A stretch of 64,000 bases of DNA from Pithys albifrons albifrons (lineage: Eukaryota > Chordata > Aves > Passeriformes > Thamnophilidae): NCBI RefSeq assembly GCF_047495875.1, contig NC_092497.1:76865463-76929462 (forward strand), given 5' to 3'. The notes beneath the pieces are model-generated. The model worked only from the letters and a program-made list of their open reading frames with translations. It did no database searches and had not been told where the DNA came from. Shown one piece after another: positions 12,282-24,900 of the stretch (the first letter of the stretch is position 1; each line of letters begins with the position of its first letter). The position numbers and the translations under genes were made by a program.

Positions 12282-15200
12282 CCGCCTCAGTCAGTAACAC
12301 TTGGTAGAGATGTCAGCATCAGATGACAGCCCAGTGATTCTGTGAATTTTCACAGGCAAGATTTGAATCTTGCCCTGGGTGTGTGGTATATATGACACAA
12401 ACCTCCAAAATGAACAGCATTTTATTGGTCTGAAAGAAGAGTTTTGACTTCCTGGATGGAGTTGCAGCATCTGGATTTTTAGAAAAAAAGATGGGCTGGA
12501 CTGCAAACATTGGTTGGCTCTTGCAGTCTGTAGCTTGTGATACAGCAGGCATTTATTTTTCATGTTTAGTTCAGCTGCAGCTGATTCACACAACCATGTC
12601 ATTTTCCTCAGCTTGTTGCAGAGGAACAAACAATTCCAGTAAAGTCAGTGCAGATTCATTCCTTCTGAAAAGCCAAATTAATGTTCCTCAATTTTATTTA
12701 TGCATAAGTCTAATAATTACAGTTATTAAAGAAGAGATCAAAAAAGTAATTAAAAATGTGGCAATCTGCCACCAGTGCAGGTATCAAGCCCTTTGGTCAC
12801 CATAAAGCAGTTCACACAGCTGTCAGTAGTGCAAGCTGAGTGATGTCTGGGCTGCCAGTGCTACTACAGACCCAGTCTGAGACACTCAGGAGGGAAATAA
12901 AGAGTGTTTACACATTGCAGATTCTCTTCTCACTCTTGGTCACAACAGAAATTGATGTCATGAGTTGTATACAGTAGAACTTGATGCAGTTTAAAATTGC
13001 TGTGTCCTGTCTGCTCTCAGGGTACCCGCAGGGTTGAAACTATGGGCAGGGGTACATGAGAAATAAGCACCTTCCTGCAGCAGCTTTCTTCTCCAGAGCT
13101 CAGTCAGCACCAACAAAAAATAAAACTGTTTTCCCATCCAGTAACTTCAACAAAAATGAAATCCAAAGCACTGCATTTCTACCATATTTCATGGTCTTAT
13201 CAGACAGCTCTTACGCAAACTAGTAGGAGTCTGACAATCATACAGTAGTCACTGATGTATACCAAAGATTAGCAATATGGAAAAGGTCTAAACATGACCC
13301 CTTAACCCCTACTGAAACAGTATGTGTAACGCTTTCCCATTAATTCATGCAGTAACAAGTGAAAGGCCTGGTAAAAGACTTAATAAATTTCAAGGAAATT
13401 TTGCAGGAGCAGAAACCACAGGTCTCATTTCATTTCCACATATATTTTACAAGTCCCTCTGTATCTCAATAAACTTTTCCCTTTTGTTTATTCATTTGTT
13501 GTACTTCAGATCTCTTTATTGAATCCCTTAGACATACCACTGAACTTTTCTGCACATGTCTTATAAATAGGATATTTACAATTGTTAACATTTCAGACTT
13601 TTTAAATTAAATACTTATTCTAAAATCCCTCCTTTCATTAAAGGAACTGTTCCCATTGAATTAAATGTCACAATTCCAGAGTTAGAAGCATCATTCCAAA
13701 ACTGGTGTTCTGATGTCATTTTCTATTTCTAAATATCAGTAATAGGATGAATTTTGTACACCATAAATATAAAAGCAATAGCCACATTATCTAAGTTTAG
13801 CTTAATTTAGCTGTGGAACTATCAGAAAACACCACCATCTCTCTTTTAGTTGAGTCCTGTTCAACAGTGTCTACTGAAAATAAATTCAATTACTTCTCCC
13901 TCTCTTTCGATTCAGTCTGATGTGGTGTCATTATTTCAACCTACACAAAGATTTTAATCAGCTTCTGAGATACAACTTTGGTAACTGTTGAGGCAATTCT
14001 TACAGTCCTAAAATGCATGTCTTGCTGTGGTCAACTTTTCATTTCTGTGAGCTATTGGGAGGATGGTCAAGGATTTGGGGTCTTGGCTGTTGACTACCAG
14101 TCGTCACCTCATCACTCAGGAGCCTGAGCACAGAGGTGTGGATGTAGCCTGCACCCCTGGATGGGCAGAACATCCAGAATGCTCTGCCTTCAGCAGGAAT
14201 GTTTCACCCACTCACATGCACAACACAGGGTCACCTGCGGACTGTGAACTGCAAACTGAATTTCCAGAGCATGGAAGACATCACTGCCAAACCTGTGTGG
14301 GTTAAATAACACCTCAGATCCCTCCATTTGCTCTCCTGAAATGGAGCAGTTTCCCTTTGTTTTGTTCAATTTCTGAGTTGACTTTCCAATGTCTTTGGAA
14401 GGAGAATGCACAGACTAGGAGCTTTGCTTCAGTTGCTCTAGTTTATGGTTTCATTCAAGCTGATTAAGTTTGGATTACCTAAATATCAGGCACACTAAAC
14501 TCCAAGGCTTTGCCTCAGACCTGCCTTCAAATGAAGAGGTCGCAAAGAAGGAGTAAATGAAAAGACCATGGTCCTCAACACAGGATACCTCTTGAGGAGA
14601 TACATAGGAAGAAAGTTCTGGTTAGATAGTCTTCTAACAGGCATTCAGCATGTTTTTATTTTCTTCTTCTCGAATAAGGTAATAAAATATTTTAACTTCT
14701 CAACACATTGTCTGGGCAATTACCTTCAAACAATACTTTGGAAACAGTGTGGGGAGAGAGATCCTTAAAAAAGCTGTAAATCCCAACTCAGGTTTTATTA
14801 AGGACAAAGAAATACTACTTAAAGTGTTGAGCCACCTGTACTGCCATGAGATATAGGAGATCATATTTTCCCTAACCAGGTCACAGCATGCTCTGTCAGT
14901 CATTGGTAAAGTCTAAACGTGCAGCAAATTATGACCTGCTTGTACTGCTCAAAAGGCATAAATAATTCCCCTAAGCCTTTGCACAGCAATGTATTGCCTT
15001 TACAGAAATTGGTCCTCTGTTTGCTCTCATTTCCTTTAGTCAGTGACCCAGTTTTGGAATAGAATGGCACTTTTCCAAACTCAGCTGAGTTTTTTGAATC
15101 AGCAGTGTGAGTCCTTGTGAAGACAACAAAGACTGCAAGACAGAATGTGAGACAGGCTTGCCAGAGCATGAGGCACTGTCCTATCTGGTGTGCCCAGTTC

Positions 15201-16740
15201 TGGGGCCAGCCCACCCAGCAGCTGCATCTCACCAACTGTGGCAACCACCCTTACAAGCTCACCCTCATAAAGGCCGTCCTGCTTTCCAAGCACACAGAGC
15301 CCACTCCTCTGACCCCCAGAAAACAGAAGCATTAGCAAGATGTCTGCTGGAAAGGGGTGTCAGACCTTGCAGTTTTGACTGTTGCACCAAGAATGGCTTT
15401 GGGAATGGAGTGCCAGAGATGCTATACCAAATAACAGCCATACCTGTATTTTAGACAATCAGTCCATGGATATTGACCATGAAATCCTTCTGAGAGCAGG
15501 AAAATCTCTTGACTATGTGGCAGGCTTCCATTTCATATGACATGATAGCACACTGCTGTCTTTAGAGATGATTATATCACTTACACAAAGTAAAGTGTGG
15601 CCTTAGGGATTTGCAGCACCTTTTTTTGTTCCTCCCCCACTCCCACCTCCAATGATGAAGTTACATACACAGGAAATTGAAATTGAAAACAAGAAGTGTT
15701 TCTCTGGAAATATTTTCATGGTTACCAGAGAGAAGCAAGTGTGTTCTGGTTTTCTGAGCAGTTCACTGATGCTTCTGTACTGTTTTTCACAAAAGGCATT
15801 TACTAATTTTACACATATTTCCAAATTTGTAACCCTGTCTATCACCCATATGCTAAGCATGAGACTGCAACAGCTGGTTGGAAAACACTTTAATCTCTTT
15901 CAGAGATTTTAAGATTTCAGCTTAAAATCAATGGCTTATAATTTTGTGAAAGCAGGCAAGATGTTATGAAAATGCTAATTTCAAGACAAATTTGATGTCG
16001 GATGCCATCAAGAACTGCTTACACTTCCGGGACACGCTCCAAATAAATCTGTAGTTTGTTTGATATCATTCCATTAGCAGCAGCTTCAGAAGGATAAGCA
16101 AGCATTCCCACAACCTATAGTTTGATAACACCTTCCTCATAGGAAAATTTATTTTTCAATATCAAGCATGTTACAGAATTACAATTTTTAATGACAAGCC
16201 TTGTGTGTGCATGTGCCAACTCTTCACATTCAAGATTTCTCTCCAATCTATCCAAAAGGAAACTGATAAAACATATTTTTTCTTTGTCTTTGAATCTCTG
16301 TACTACTTTCCCCTAATGGAAATCTGAATTTTTGCATTGTATAACTCAGTTGTTCCCTGTTATAATATTTTGTACTATACCTGTTATTAAAGTTATGAGC
16401 AACTAAATTTTCTAGTAGCACAACTGTATGCCAATAGCACTAGTATTTTGAAATGTCACAAAATGCTCTTGAGAGGAATGGAAGCAGAAATCAAAATCTT
16501 GAAAAGTTCATTAACTGATAGTGCGGAAAGCACACCAATTTAAAGCAAATAAAACTATCAGGATTTTTTTCTTTTTAATTCCAAAGACATTCTTTATTTT
16601 TAGCACTTGTACTTTGCACTACATCTAAACAAAATTTTCAAAATAGATCATCTATAAAGTGTAAAAACAATATACTTTAAAAGGCTTTTAGCTTAATAAC
16701 AAGCACATAAACAAAAAGAAAACAAAAACAAAAACCCAAA
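12282..16740. other. unique non-coding sequence
   Basis: AT-rich overall, with slightly GC-richer patches near 14.06-14.30 kb and 15.1-15.4 kb, where several overlapping open frames occur on both strands. None shows a domain, a codon-usage signature or paired splice sites that I could support. Confidence 0.35.
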
Positions 16741-16801
16741 AGCAAACCAAAACAAAACCAAAAAGCAAACCAAAACAAAACCAAAAAGCAAACACAAAAC
16801 A
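16741..16801. repeat. 23-bp A-rich minisatellite (about 2.6 copies)
   Basis: The unit starts AGCAAACCAAAACAAAACC. Copies begin at 16,741, 16,764 and 16,787; the first two are identical and the third is partial. It lies in a longer CA/A-rich stretch (about 16,720-16,815). The hydrophobic open frame on the minus strand across it is a low-complexity artefact. Confidence 0.85.
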
Positions 16802-17264
16802 AAAACAAAAAACCACACAGGCCCAAATATTTTAAGCACATAGATCATCATAACAAAATCTCGTAAGCATGACTCAAGCATGAAAGTCCTTGAAAGCAAT
16901 TTCATTTTGCTAGGAAAGCCCTCTCTGGAAGGCAAAGGGAAAAAAAAAAAAAAGGAAATGTCAAGATTTGTCTTTTTCATGTTTACCAGACTTGGCTCTC
17001 CCTCCTCCACCTTGGCAAGATACTAATGGACTCAAAGATACTTAGCCTTTTCCTGTTTACAGATGTTATAGTTATCATTTTATCTATACTTCTAAGGCTT
17101 CCCAAGCCACTATGGCTTAACCTTGCCCAGATGGATGATGTTGTTGTACTTTTAGCTAAATGGGGAGGATTTCAGTGATGAATATTTCATACTATCATGT
17201 AATTCAGAGCATGGGAACTGCCCCTGCCCAAGATGAATCAAGGAAACACCATTCTCGTGATCTT

Positions 17265-17289
17265 GGTACCCACCAGAAAGGTGGGTACC
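17265..17289. repeat. perfect 10-bp GC-rich hairpin, 5-nt loop
   Basis: GGTACCCACC (17,265-17,274), loop AGAAA, then the exact reverse complement GGTGGGTACC (17,280-17,289). It is the most stable short hairpin noticed outside mobile elements. No poly-T tract follows, so nothing points to a pol III terminator. Confidence 0.85.
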
Positions 17290-18035
17290 TGGAGTGGGGC
17301 ATCCCAGGAGACAGGAGATAAAAGAGCAGGCGGGGGCAGAACTGCCTGACTCTGTATTAGCTTTTTCCCACTGGGCCACTGTGGGTCCTTTGAGCCTTTG
17401 CTGGGGCACTCAGCCATTTTCTTCACTGTCCAGCTGAGCCCAGACTTTCTGATGGACAGTCAGCTTTGCTGTTCATTTCGTGCCAAGGACAGAGGAACCA
17501 CTGTAGTGATGTTTTTCAGAGCACTTTTGGAGCTATCTCAAAGTAGCCCAGAGCTACCACCACACCAGCAATCAGTTCCACTCTTCGGAGCCACTTGCTG
17601 CCTCGTATCTATTTCACGGTTGCCCACACCCACTTTGGGCTCAGCCCGGTGGCCACCCCATCTCAGCTACAGGTGTTTCTCTCCCTCATCTACACAAAGC
17701 ATCACCCCACTGGGCCCAGCACCACACCAGGTCAGTCCCAGCCCTGCCACTGACACCCACGTGGTTGCTACATGGAACCCACACCATCACCTCTGCAGCA
17801 TAAGACTTTTGGGGACTAAATACCCTTACAGGTTTTGTTTTGACCTAGAGAAAAGGGGATAGCTGGGTAATACTTTTCTGTTGTTGTTTTTAAATTGTTT
17901 TTTTTTCTTTTTTTCAGTACAATCATTATTATTTCCTTTGTTCAGAGTTCTCATAATTTTTACCCTTTCTTTATTGGGCTAGGGAAACAAAAGGGAAGCA
18001 TTCATCATGTTGGAGGTTTCAACCTCCTGAATACC
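17290..18035. other. GC-richer non-coding patch
   Basis: Includes a 154-codon open frame (17,398-17,862, +) rich in Pro, Ser and His with no recognised domain; base composition here is higher in C than in the flanks. It could be a decayed element or an old exon, but no splice or homology evidence was found. Confidence 0.3.
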
Positions 18036-18171
18036 TATATGTGTGTATATATATATATATGTATAATATATATATACATATATACATACATATATATATG
18101 CACATATATATACACATATATATATACATATATGTATATACACATATATACAGATATATATATATATATAG

Positions 18172-18201
<30 letters not shown>
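18036..18201. repeat. long compound TA / TATG microsatellite
   Basis: About 166 bases of alternating purine-pyrimidine, mostly TA with GTA, CATA and CACA interruptions. Self-complementary sequence of this kind can form cruciforms and is mutation-prone. Open frames on both strands here encode only Tyr/Ile repeats and are artefacts. Confidence 0.95.
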
Positions 18202-18202
<1 letters not shown>

Positions 18203-21200
18203 CTGCCATTAACCTAAGACAGATTTTTATGACTATTCTGTTGAAACTTGCATCCTCCACCCCTGCCTTAAGATTTGCCTTCAATTGCTATGGCTGAATT
18301 AGGTTGGAAGCTCCTTGCAGGCAGACTGAGCCTTCCTGTCTAGGATCACTCAAGCCTCAGTGAGTGAGCTGCACAGGCTTGCTGTGAGCACCTGTTATTG
18401 GCAATGGGAACACGATCCCTCCTTCAACAGCCTTTCGTAAATGTGTGTCTGATGTGGTGTGTAAAGTGTTGATAGTTTCTCTCAGTGGTATAAAATACCA
18501 AAATATTGTTCTTATTGTTCTAACAGTTAATAACAAATATAATATATTTCAGATGATTGTTTGAACTAACTTGTTACATTGCACTGGATAAGTTCAAAAA
18601 TTATTCTGGAATTGTAATTTTCCTTTCATCTCAAGAATTCACAGTTCTTTTTTTGTTGTTGTTGGCCTTTTAAATATCTCTTTCAGGACAGAAGTTCGCT
18701 ATTGCTTCTTCAAGCCTGCATCCAGCTTATTCCTTCACAGATTTCAGTCCTCCAGGTTCTCAATTATTTTCCTGGATGCCCCCAATTTCCTACAAGAACC
18801 ATGATGCAAACTAAGGGTAATAGGAAAAGAGGGTATTAACCATGGCAGCCTGGAGTTCCTACCATGCCATCTGCTCTTTCAGAGTACTAGAGCTCTCAGG
18901 GGAAATCAGCTTTTGAGTGGTTTGAGCATCGATGACTCATGAAACACTTTGGGTTTTCCAGCACCAACAGCTCAGCTACTGGGAAAGGTGTATGTGAACT
19001 TGCTGATATTTAGGGAGAATGACTTGGAACTGCAGGAGGCCAAACCTGGTGCTGATGCTCAGGCCTGCCATTCCTAGGCAAAACATATTGCACAGTATGA
19101 CTCAGCCCATTCTTGTTTTCCTACAGTGTATGGTGCTCTAGGCTCTTGATTCTGATGCAATTCCAGTTACATCACTCTCATCATGTAAGAGCTCAGCAAT
19201 ATAACCAAAGATAACTATAAATAGAGCCAAAGCAAAAGAAGCAGACTTCTATGTTTATTCATCCATAAGGAACTTTTGACATTAACTTAAAATTTACTAG
19301 GAAAATTTTCTTGTGCAAACCAGGCTATGTGATTGCTTTGCAATAGTAAGGACACATAACTATTAATCTCCACTCCTACACATATATTCTTTGGCCTCTG
19401 TTCTTTGTTTTTTTCAGCTTAAACTTATCTGAGGGGAGGTTAGGGAGATAAGAATTAAACCTGCTTCTGCTGTGCCCATGCAGCAGCAGAACTGACTCCT
19501 ACTATGCTCTGTTCAGAACTGAATTATAATGACCTGTAGTGGGAAGTAGACCAGGTTAGGGCTCTCCCTAGATCATGAAGACAAAAAACTTCATGAAAAG
19601 TCCTTGCAGCATGGATTAAATCTTTTTTAAAATGTGCATTTTCTTGTCTGCATAGCCTTTTTTTTTTAGTTTTTATTTGTAAGCCAGAAGCCAGTAGAAT
19701 CCCTTTACATTACTAGGCTTTGGACTGGGCTTGAACACAAGACCAGTCACAGCAAACTTCCTGTGTGTTTTAAATCCATTTCAAAGACACAAGATCCAGA
19801 GGTCCTAGACCAAATTTGGTCATATCTTGTAACAGCAGGGCCACATATTTCTGAGTGAATAATTGCACCAATAAAATTCACAGGCTTTGGTAAGAGAGGT
19901 TGTTCAACATATGACAACTTAGTCCAAACTCTTCCTCAATTTGCTGCATCTCATGCTGCAATTGCCCCTTAGATAAATTATCTTGCTTTTCTAGCATCAC
20001 ATATATATAATATCTCCTTACTATGCCTCAGATAAAGACAGAAACTTTTCACATACACTAGACCACACCTTCCCCAAGCTCCCTGTGACTGTATGTTATG
20101 CAATAGCTTGTAAATAAAACTGCAGATATCTTAAAGACTTTAAATGTGCTTCTTGAGTTGGCAGGAAATGCATTTTTAGAACAACTTCACTTGATAATAG
20201 TCTTCAGGGGGTTAATTAGCTATTCTTTCCACCAGAAGTAACAACTTCCTTGAAAATTTTCTAATTAAATCTGTAGCTGCTTTGAACATTATTAACACAG
20301 CAAAGACTTCCTCTAAGCAAGCCTGTCAGTGACCTTACCCTAGCTGTCAGATGAACCGAGGACAATGTAGTATATTATGCAATTCAGGATGAATCTTATG
20401 GTTACTCACAAGGAGAGGTCCTGATGAGGGCAAGAGTCAGGGAGAAAACACCTTCAGTTCCTTACTGGTTAACAGATCCTTTCCTATCCTTTTTCCTAAG
20501 AAAATAGAGGGATGCAGGGGATAAAATACATATGACACATGTGCATATATGACTTGGAATGGACAGGAACTTGACGGTCTTATACACAGAAGCCACCTAA
20601 GGTTTAAATTGAGAATGAATAAGCATCACCTTGCTCATGCTGATCTCCCAGTGCCTCAGCAAGAGCTAGAAGTGGAGGAAGCTGGTGCAGGTGGAGAACA
20701 TCTTGGAAAAACAGGCTGAATTAATCTCAATATTTTGACCTCTAATAACGAAAAAAACAATCTATACAGTTGTCTTAGCCTAGGGCACACCTTCACAAGC
20801 AGCACAGCCAAATCCATACAAATTCAAGAGGATAAGCAACCAGTCTAGTTTCAAAAGTGTTGCTCTGATAGCCTGTTAAAGATTGGCCCATTTTATTGAG
20901 CACTTTTAATCATTAGACCAGCAAGAGGGACCATCAATAATGCAGGAACTGTATATATTGTTCTGTTGATCCACAGCTATGGTACACAATTTTATTTCAT
21001 TTGTTTCAAAGGTATTAATTCTATGCCCAAGTATGCTGCAGACCATCTTATCTCTTCTTCTAGGCCTAAAGATATTTGTGACATTCTTAAATACCCCAAG
21101 CAATTCCTCTCTCAAGCTATTAGTACACTCAGCTAGTTGTCTCATAGTGGTAGTAAGCCTTTGCCTGTATTTCCCCCTGTGAAGTATCTACTACAATTTT

Positions 21201-24200
21201 ATTAATTTTCTAGCACAAATGGGTGTGAAGAACAAATTCCCTCTGTTGCAAAGCTACCTCCTATGTGCTTAAGGATCAAGTTTCCTTTCAGTCCTTTTTT
21301 TTCCTCTCCAGTTCCTAGTCCCATAAATTTGTCCTCACAGGTGTCATTTGCTAGACTTTTAACCCTGCTAATTGCTGTACTTTGGATTTCATATAGATGG
21401 TTATGTATTTCTGGAAGTCCAATGTCCAAATCAGTACAACTGCAGATTGAACACTGCTGTCATACATCTTGCAGCTAAAAGATGTGGCCAGATATCTCCA
21501 TGAGACGTTTATCCTTTATACAACAGGATGACATTGTTGACTTGTCTTCAGTGTGTGGTCTATGTAATTCCTAGAACCATTTCAAAGTGTTGTTTGTAAC
21601 TGGTTTTGCTCATGTGGAATGAATTCTAGGTTTGATCCATGTGACTACTCCCACATGCTTGCTGACTGAAGTATCCTTAATGAATTGCAGGGGTTTTTTT
21701 CAAAACTGCATCCAGTTTGTGACAATAGTATCAAGCGCTAATCATATCCTGTGAAACTCTGATCTCTTCTCACTGGAGTATCACTTGAATCCATCCAGCA
21801 TGCTCTCTACTTCACTTTAAAAGTTGTTCTGAGAAATGCTGAAGAGATTGTGAAGCAGAGTGGGCTACAACAAAGTCACACTCTTCTGGCTCAACACAAG
21901 CACCTGATCAGTACGATTTGAACCTGATTTCCCATTAACTGAGCACTCACTTTGGAGCAGTTTATTAAGGTTCTGTCCCCTCAACTTGTTTATGGGAATG
22001 CCACCTGCATATCAAGCAGTCCTATCAAGAAAGCTGACTGAACACAGCCTGTCATGCTGTCAGGGCAGAAAATTAGACAGATTTGAAATCATTTGTCCTG
22101 GGAACTTTCATTTTGTCTGTTATTGATCCGCATGGTTATTTTCTTGGTATTTTCAAGAAGTCTGAGTATTTGTTCCAATACTTTTCTGGGAATTGAAATT
22201 CCAGTCAGATCAAATAATGCCAGTCTCCTCCTCTTTATCTTGTTTTAAAGTATGCACTGTCATCACCTGTTACAGGCCCCTGCCTTCCCAAGGTAAGGAT
22301 AGACAGTCCTGAAAATACAGCTCTGTGCTGGCCCCAGCCAGTCCTCTAGGTTCAGTGCAGATCCAGACAAACTGAAATTTCTTCCTTAGCTAAATATTTT
22401 CTTTTATTCTGTCCTCAACTCTTACTTCTCTACTGATGAGTCAGTTGGCCTTTCTGCTAAAGAGTGAACCCTAACAAGCATCAACTATTTTAGCTTTGTC
22501 TGCACCATCTAGCTTTTCCTTCCTACGCAATGATGGATTACAGCTGCTCTCACTCTGTGTCTTACTAGCACTGCCTTTGTAGAAGACTGCTCAGTACTCT
22601 TGCCTCCATCCATGCTTGACCATCTTCAACTGATTTCTAACCTTTCATGCTTTTCCCTCATACCTATTTTTAGTAGCCTGAACATGTTTGCGCCTCTTAT
22701 ATCTCCCCTTTTATAGTAAAGATTTAGGTGATCTGTTTGCTACTATTTCCAGCCTCCCACACTGACAGAGGTTGAACTTGCATCTTCAACATATTTGTCT
22801 TAAAGGACTACTAACGCTCAATAATAATAATTTTATTTTTCACTTTAAACATATTTTTATGGACCTTTTCTGTGTATCTTCCAAGCACACTAAAAAGCCT
22901 TCTCAAAGCCTGCTGGTTTTGCAGTATTTTTCTACCTCTCCCATAAGTCAGCCTTTTGTCACTTTTTATTATTGAAAATGGCACCATATTGCTGTTCTTT
23001 CATGGTTCCTCCCTCTAAACTGCAATCACTTGTAAAAAAAGCTGCCTCTTCGGGTATTTTTCCCATATTTCACATTAAGTAGCTCTCAGGCATAAAAAAT
23101 AGTTAATGATGCTATAACCTGTACCCCAATATACTTCAGTCAATTGGTCTTACCCCTCCAACATCACCCTACAACTCACACCACACAAAAGGCACTTCAA
23201 TATCTCACCATGCAAAAATCTCCCAATGGACTTCAGGATAGTTCCAAAAACATATTAGTCCAAAATAACCAAACTATCCTTGTGACATTTTTGTTCATTT
23301 TACGTACCTACTGATCCAAATTTGTCTGTTTAACCAGGGCATATAATGCAAGTTAACTGACACTATCACAAGTCTGTCCATGTCACATAAGCACTTCATG
23401 TGTGTATTTCCTCTCCTTCTGATGTGGTTAGAGACTTTAAAGTTGTGCCTTCTGACTGACACTGTCTCTAAAGTATAAGGCAGTTAGAAACAGGCCTGAT
23501 GCTGCCAAGTGAGAACTCATTTGCAAAAGTCAGTGCAGTTGAAGTGGATTGTGCATTTTTAGGAGTGATAGATAAACAGACATCAAACACAGGCTGAGCA
23601 AAATACTAATGTTAGTTTGCCTAAATAACAGCCCCTTTTGTCTGAATATTGAAGCAATGGTTTGCCTCTGTCCCCTCACAAACGTAGAAAATTGTATCTC
23701 TAAGAGCGCCAGGTACAGTAGCTGTTCATGCCCAGGAGGCAGGTAGTGCAGCATCACTGGATGCTGAGCAGAAGAGGCCTCTCCATACCTCATATACTCT
23801 GCCGATAAACCAAAGCATTCAACAGCTTTGCCAGCTGCCTCAGGAAAGGAGTGCAAGGGCAGCTCCTCGCCAAGGCACCAGCCAGGCTCTCTGCGGTGTA
23901 TGAGTAACACGTGGCAGGCTTGTACTTAGCACTACCATCTGGTACCTTGCAGCATCAGGGGAATTTAGGCAAGTAATGAATGAACACTTCCTTTAAAGGT
24001 TCCTGTAATGCTTTTTATTTCTCTAACCAAAGTAAGTTTATTAGCTTCAGCAAACTGGCAAGATGCCAGTTGGAAACTATCCTGTCATCTAACTTGTGTT
24101 CTCCCTGCAGAGTCAACTGCGTACAGAAAACCTCTCCATTTCATGTGGTTTATACCCTGACTCTGGAAAGATTTCTGTCTATTCAGATGCTGATGTTGCA

Positions 24201-24744
24201 CCTGGAACTAATGAGGTAAACAGACTGTGGCACAGCTGCTAGGACCTACAAGGGCTGATTTTCTGAGGCACCTACATCGTGTTCCTTTTAAGTGGTCATG
24301 GTGGTCACCTTCTGTCCTGTGAAGTACTGCACTTCATTGATGGATAAATTGATTCCTTTGCAATAACCCTTCAAATCAGAAGAAGCATCACCTTTGTCTT
24401 TGGCAATGTTAGTACTAAACGCTGCCACACTTACACTGACCACACTTTCTTCAAAATTTTACAAGAAAAATTGATGCAATGCCTTCTCTTAATACAGCAG
24501 CACTAATTCCAACATTCATATCAGTTTAGAGAGCTGTTACTTTTTGACAGTGTCAGTTTAATTCTACATTTGAAGCTTGTTGGCAATTCACTAATGTTAC
24601 TATTTGTTTATTACAAATAATTGACTTCAGAGATTACATTCAACAAAATCTGTTAAAATGAAACAGAGTAGATTTAGATTAGATTAGACTAAATATATCT
24701 GGAAGATATTCTTTACTGTGATGCTAGCAAGGCGCTGGCACATA
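18202..24744. other. unique non-coding sequence
   Basis: About 6.5 kb of AT-rich sequence without a supported exon, RNA gene or mobile element. A short GATTA-type run (TAGATTAGATTAGAC near 24,675) is too short to call an interstitial telomere. Confidence 0.35.
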
Positions 24745-24900
24745 TAGATGAAATGTGGATGCCCCCTCCGTGCAAGTGTTCAAGGCCAGGCTGGATGAGG
24801 CTCTGAGGAACCTGGTCTGGCGGAAGGTGTCCCTGATCGTAGTAATAGATCTAGATGATCAACAAGGTCCCTCCCTTCCAACCGAAACTGTGATTCTATC
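24745..24900 (+). mobile_element. CR1 LINE, 3'-end fragment
   Basis: Shows the CR1 3' consensus order: GTGTTCAAGGCCAGGCTGGA, a block around CCTGGTCTGG, GGAAGGTGTCCCTG, CTAGATGATC, GGTCCCTCCCTTCCAACC and the terminal TGATTCTATC. Only about 155 bases remain. It keeps the motifs better than the copy at 12.03 kb, suggesting a younger insertion or a different CR1 subfamily. Confidence 0.92.

Noticed and set aside
16693..17010. Hydrophobic membrane-like protein on the minus strand
   Set aside because: The Phe/Leu/Val/Cys-rich stretch is the reverse of an A/C-rich minisatellite.
17895..18284. Tyr/Ile-rich frames on both strands
   Set aside because: Direct product of the TA microsatellite.
24671..24690. 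GATTA-type repeats resembling telomeric sequence
   Set aside because: Too short and not TTAGGG.
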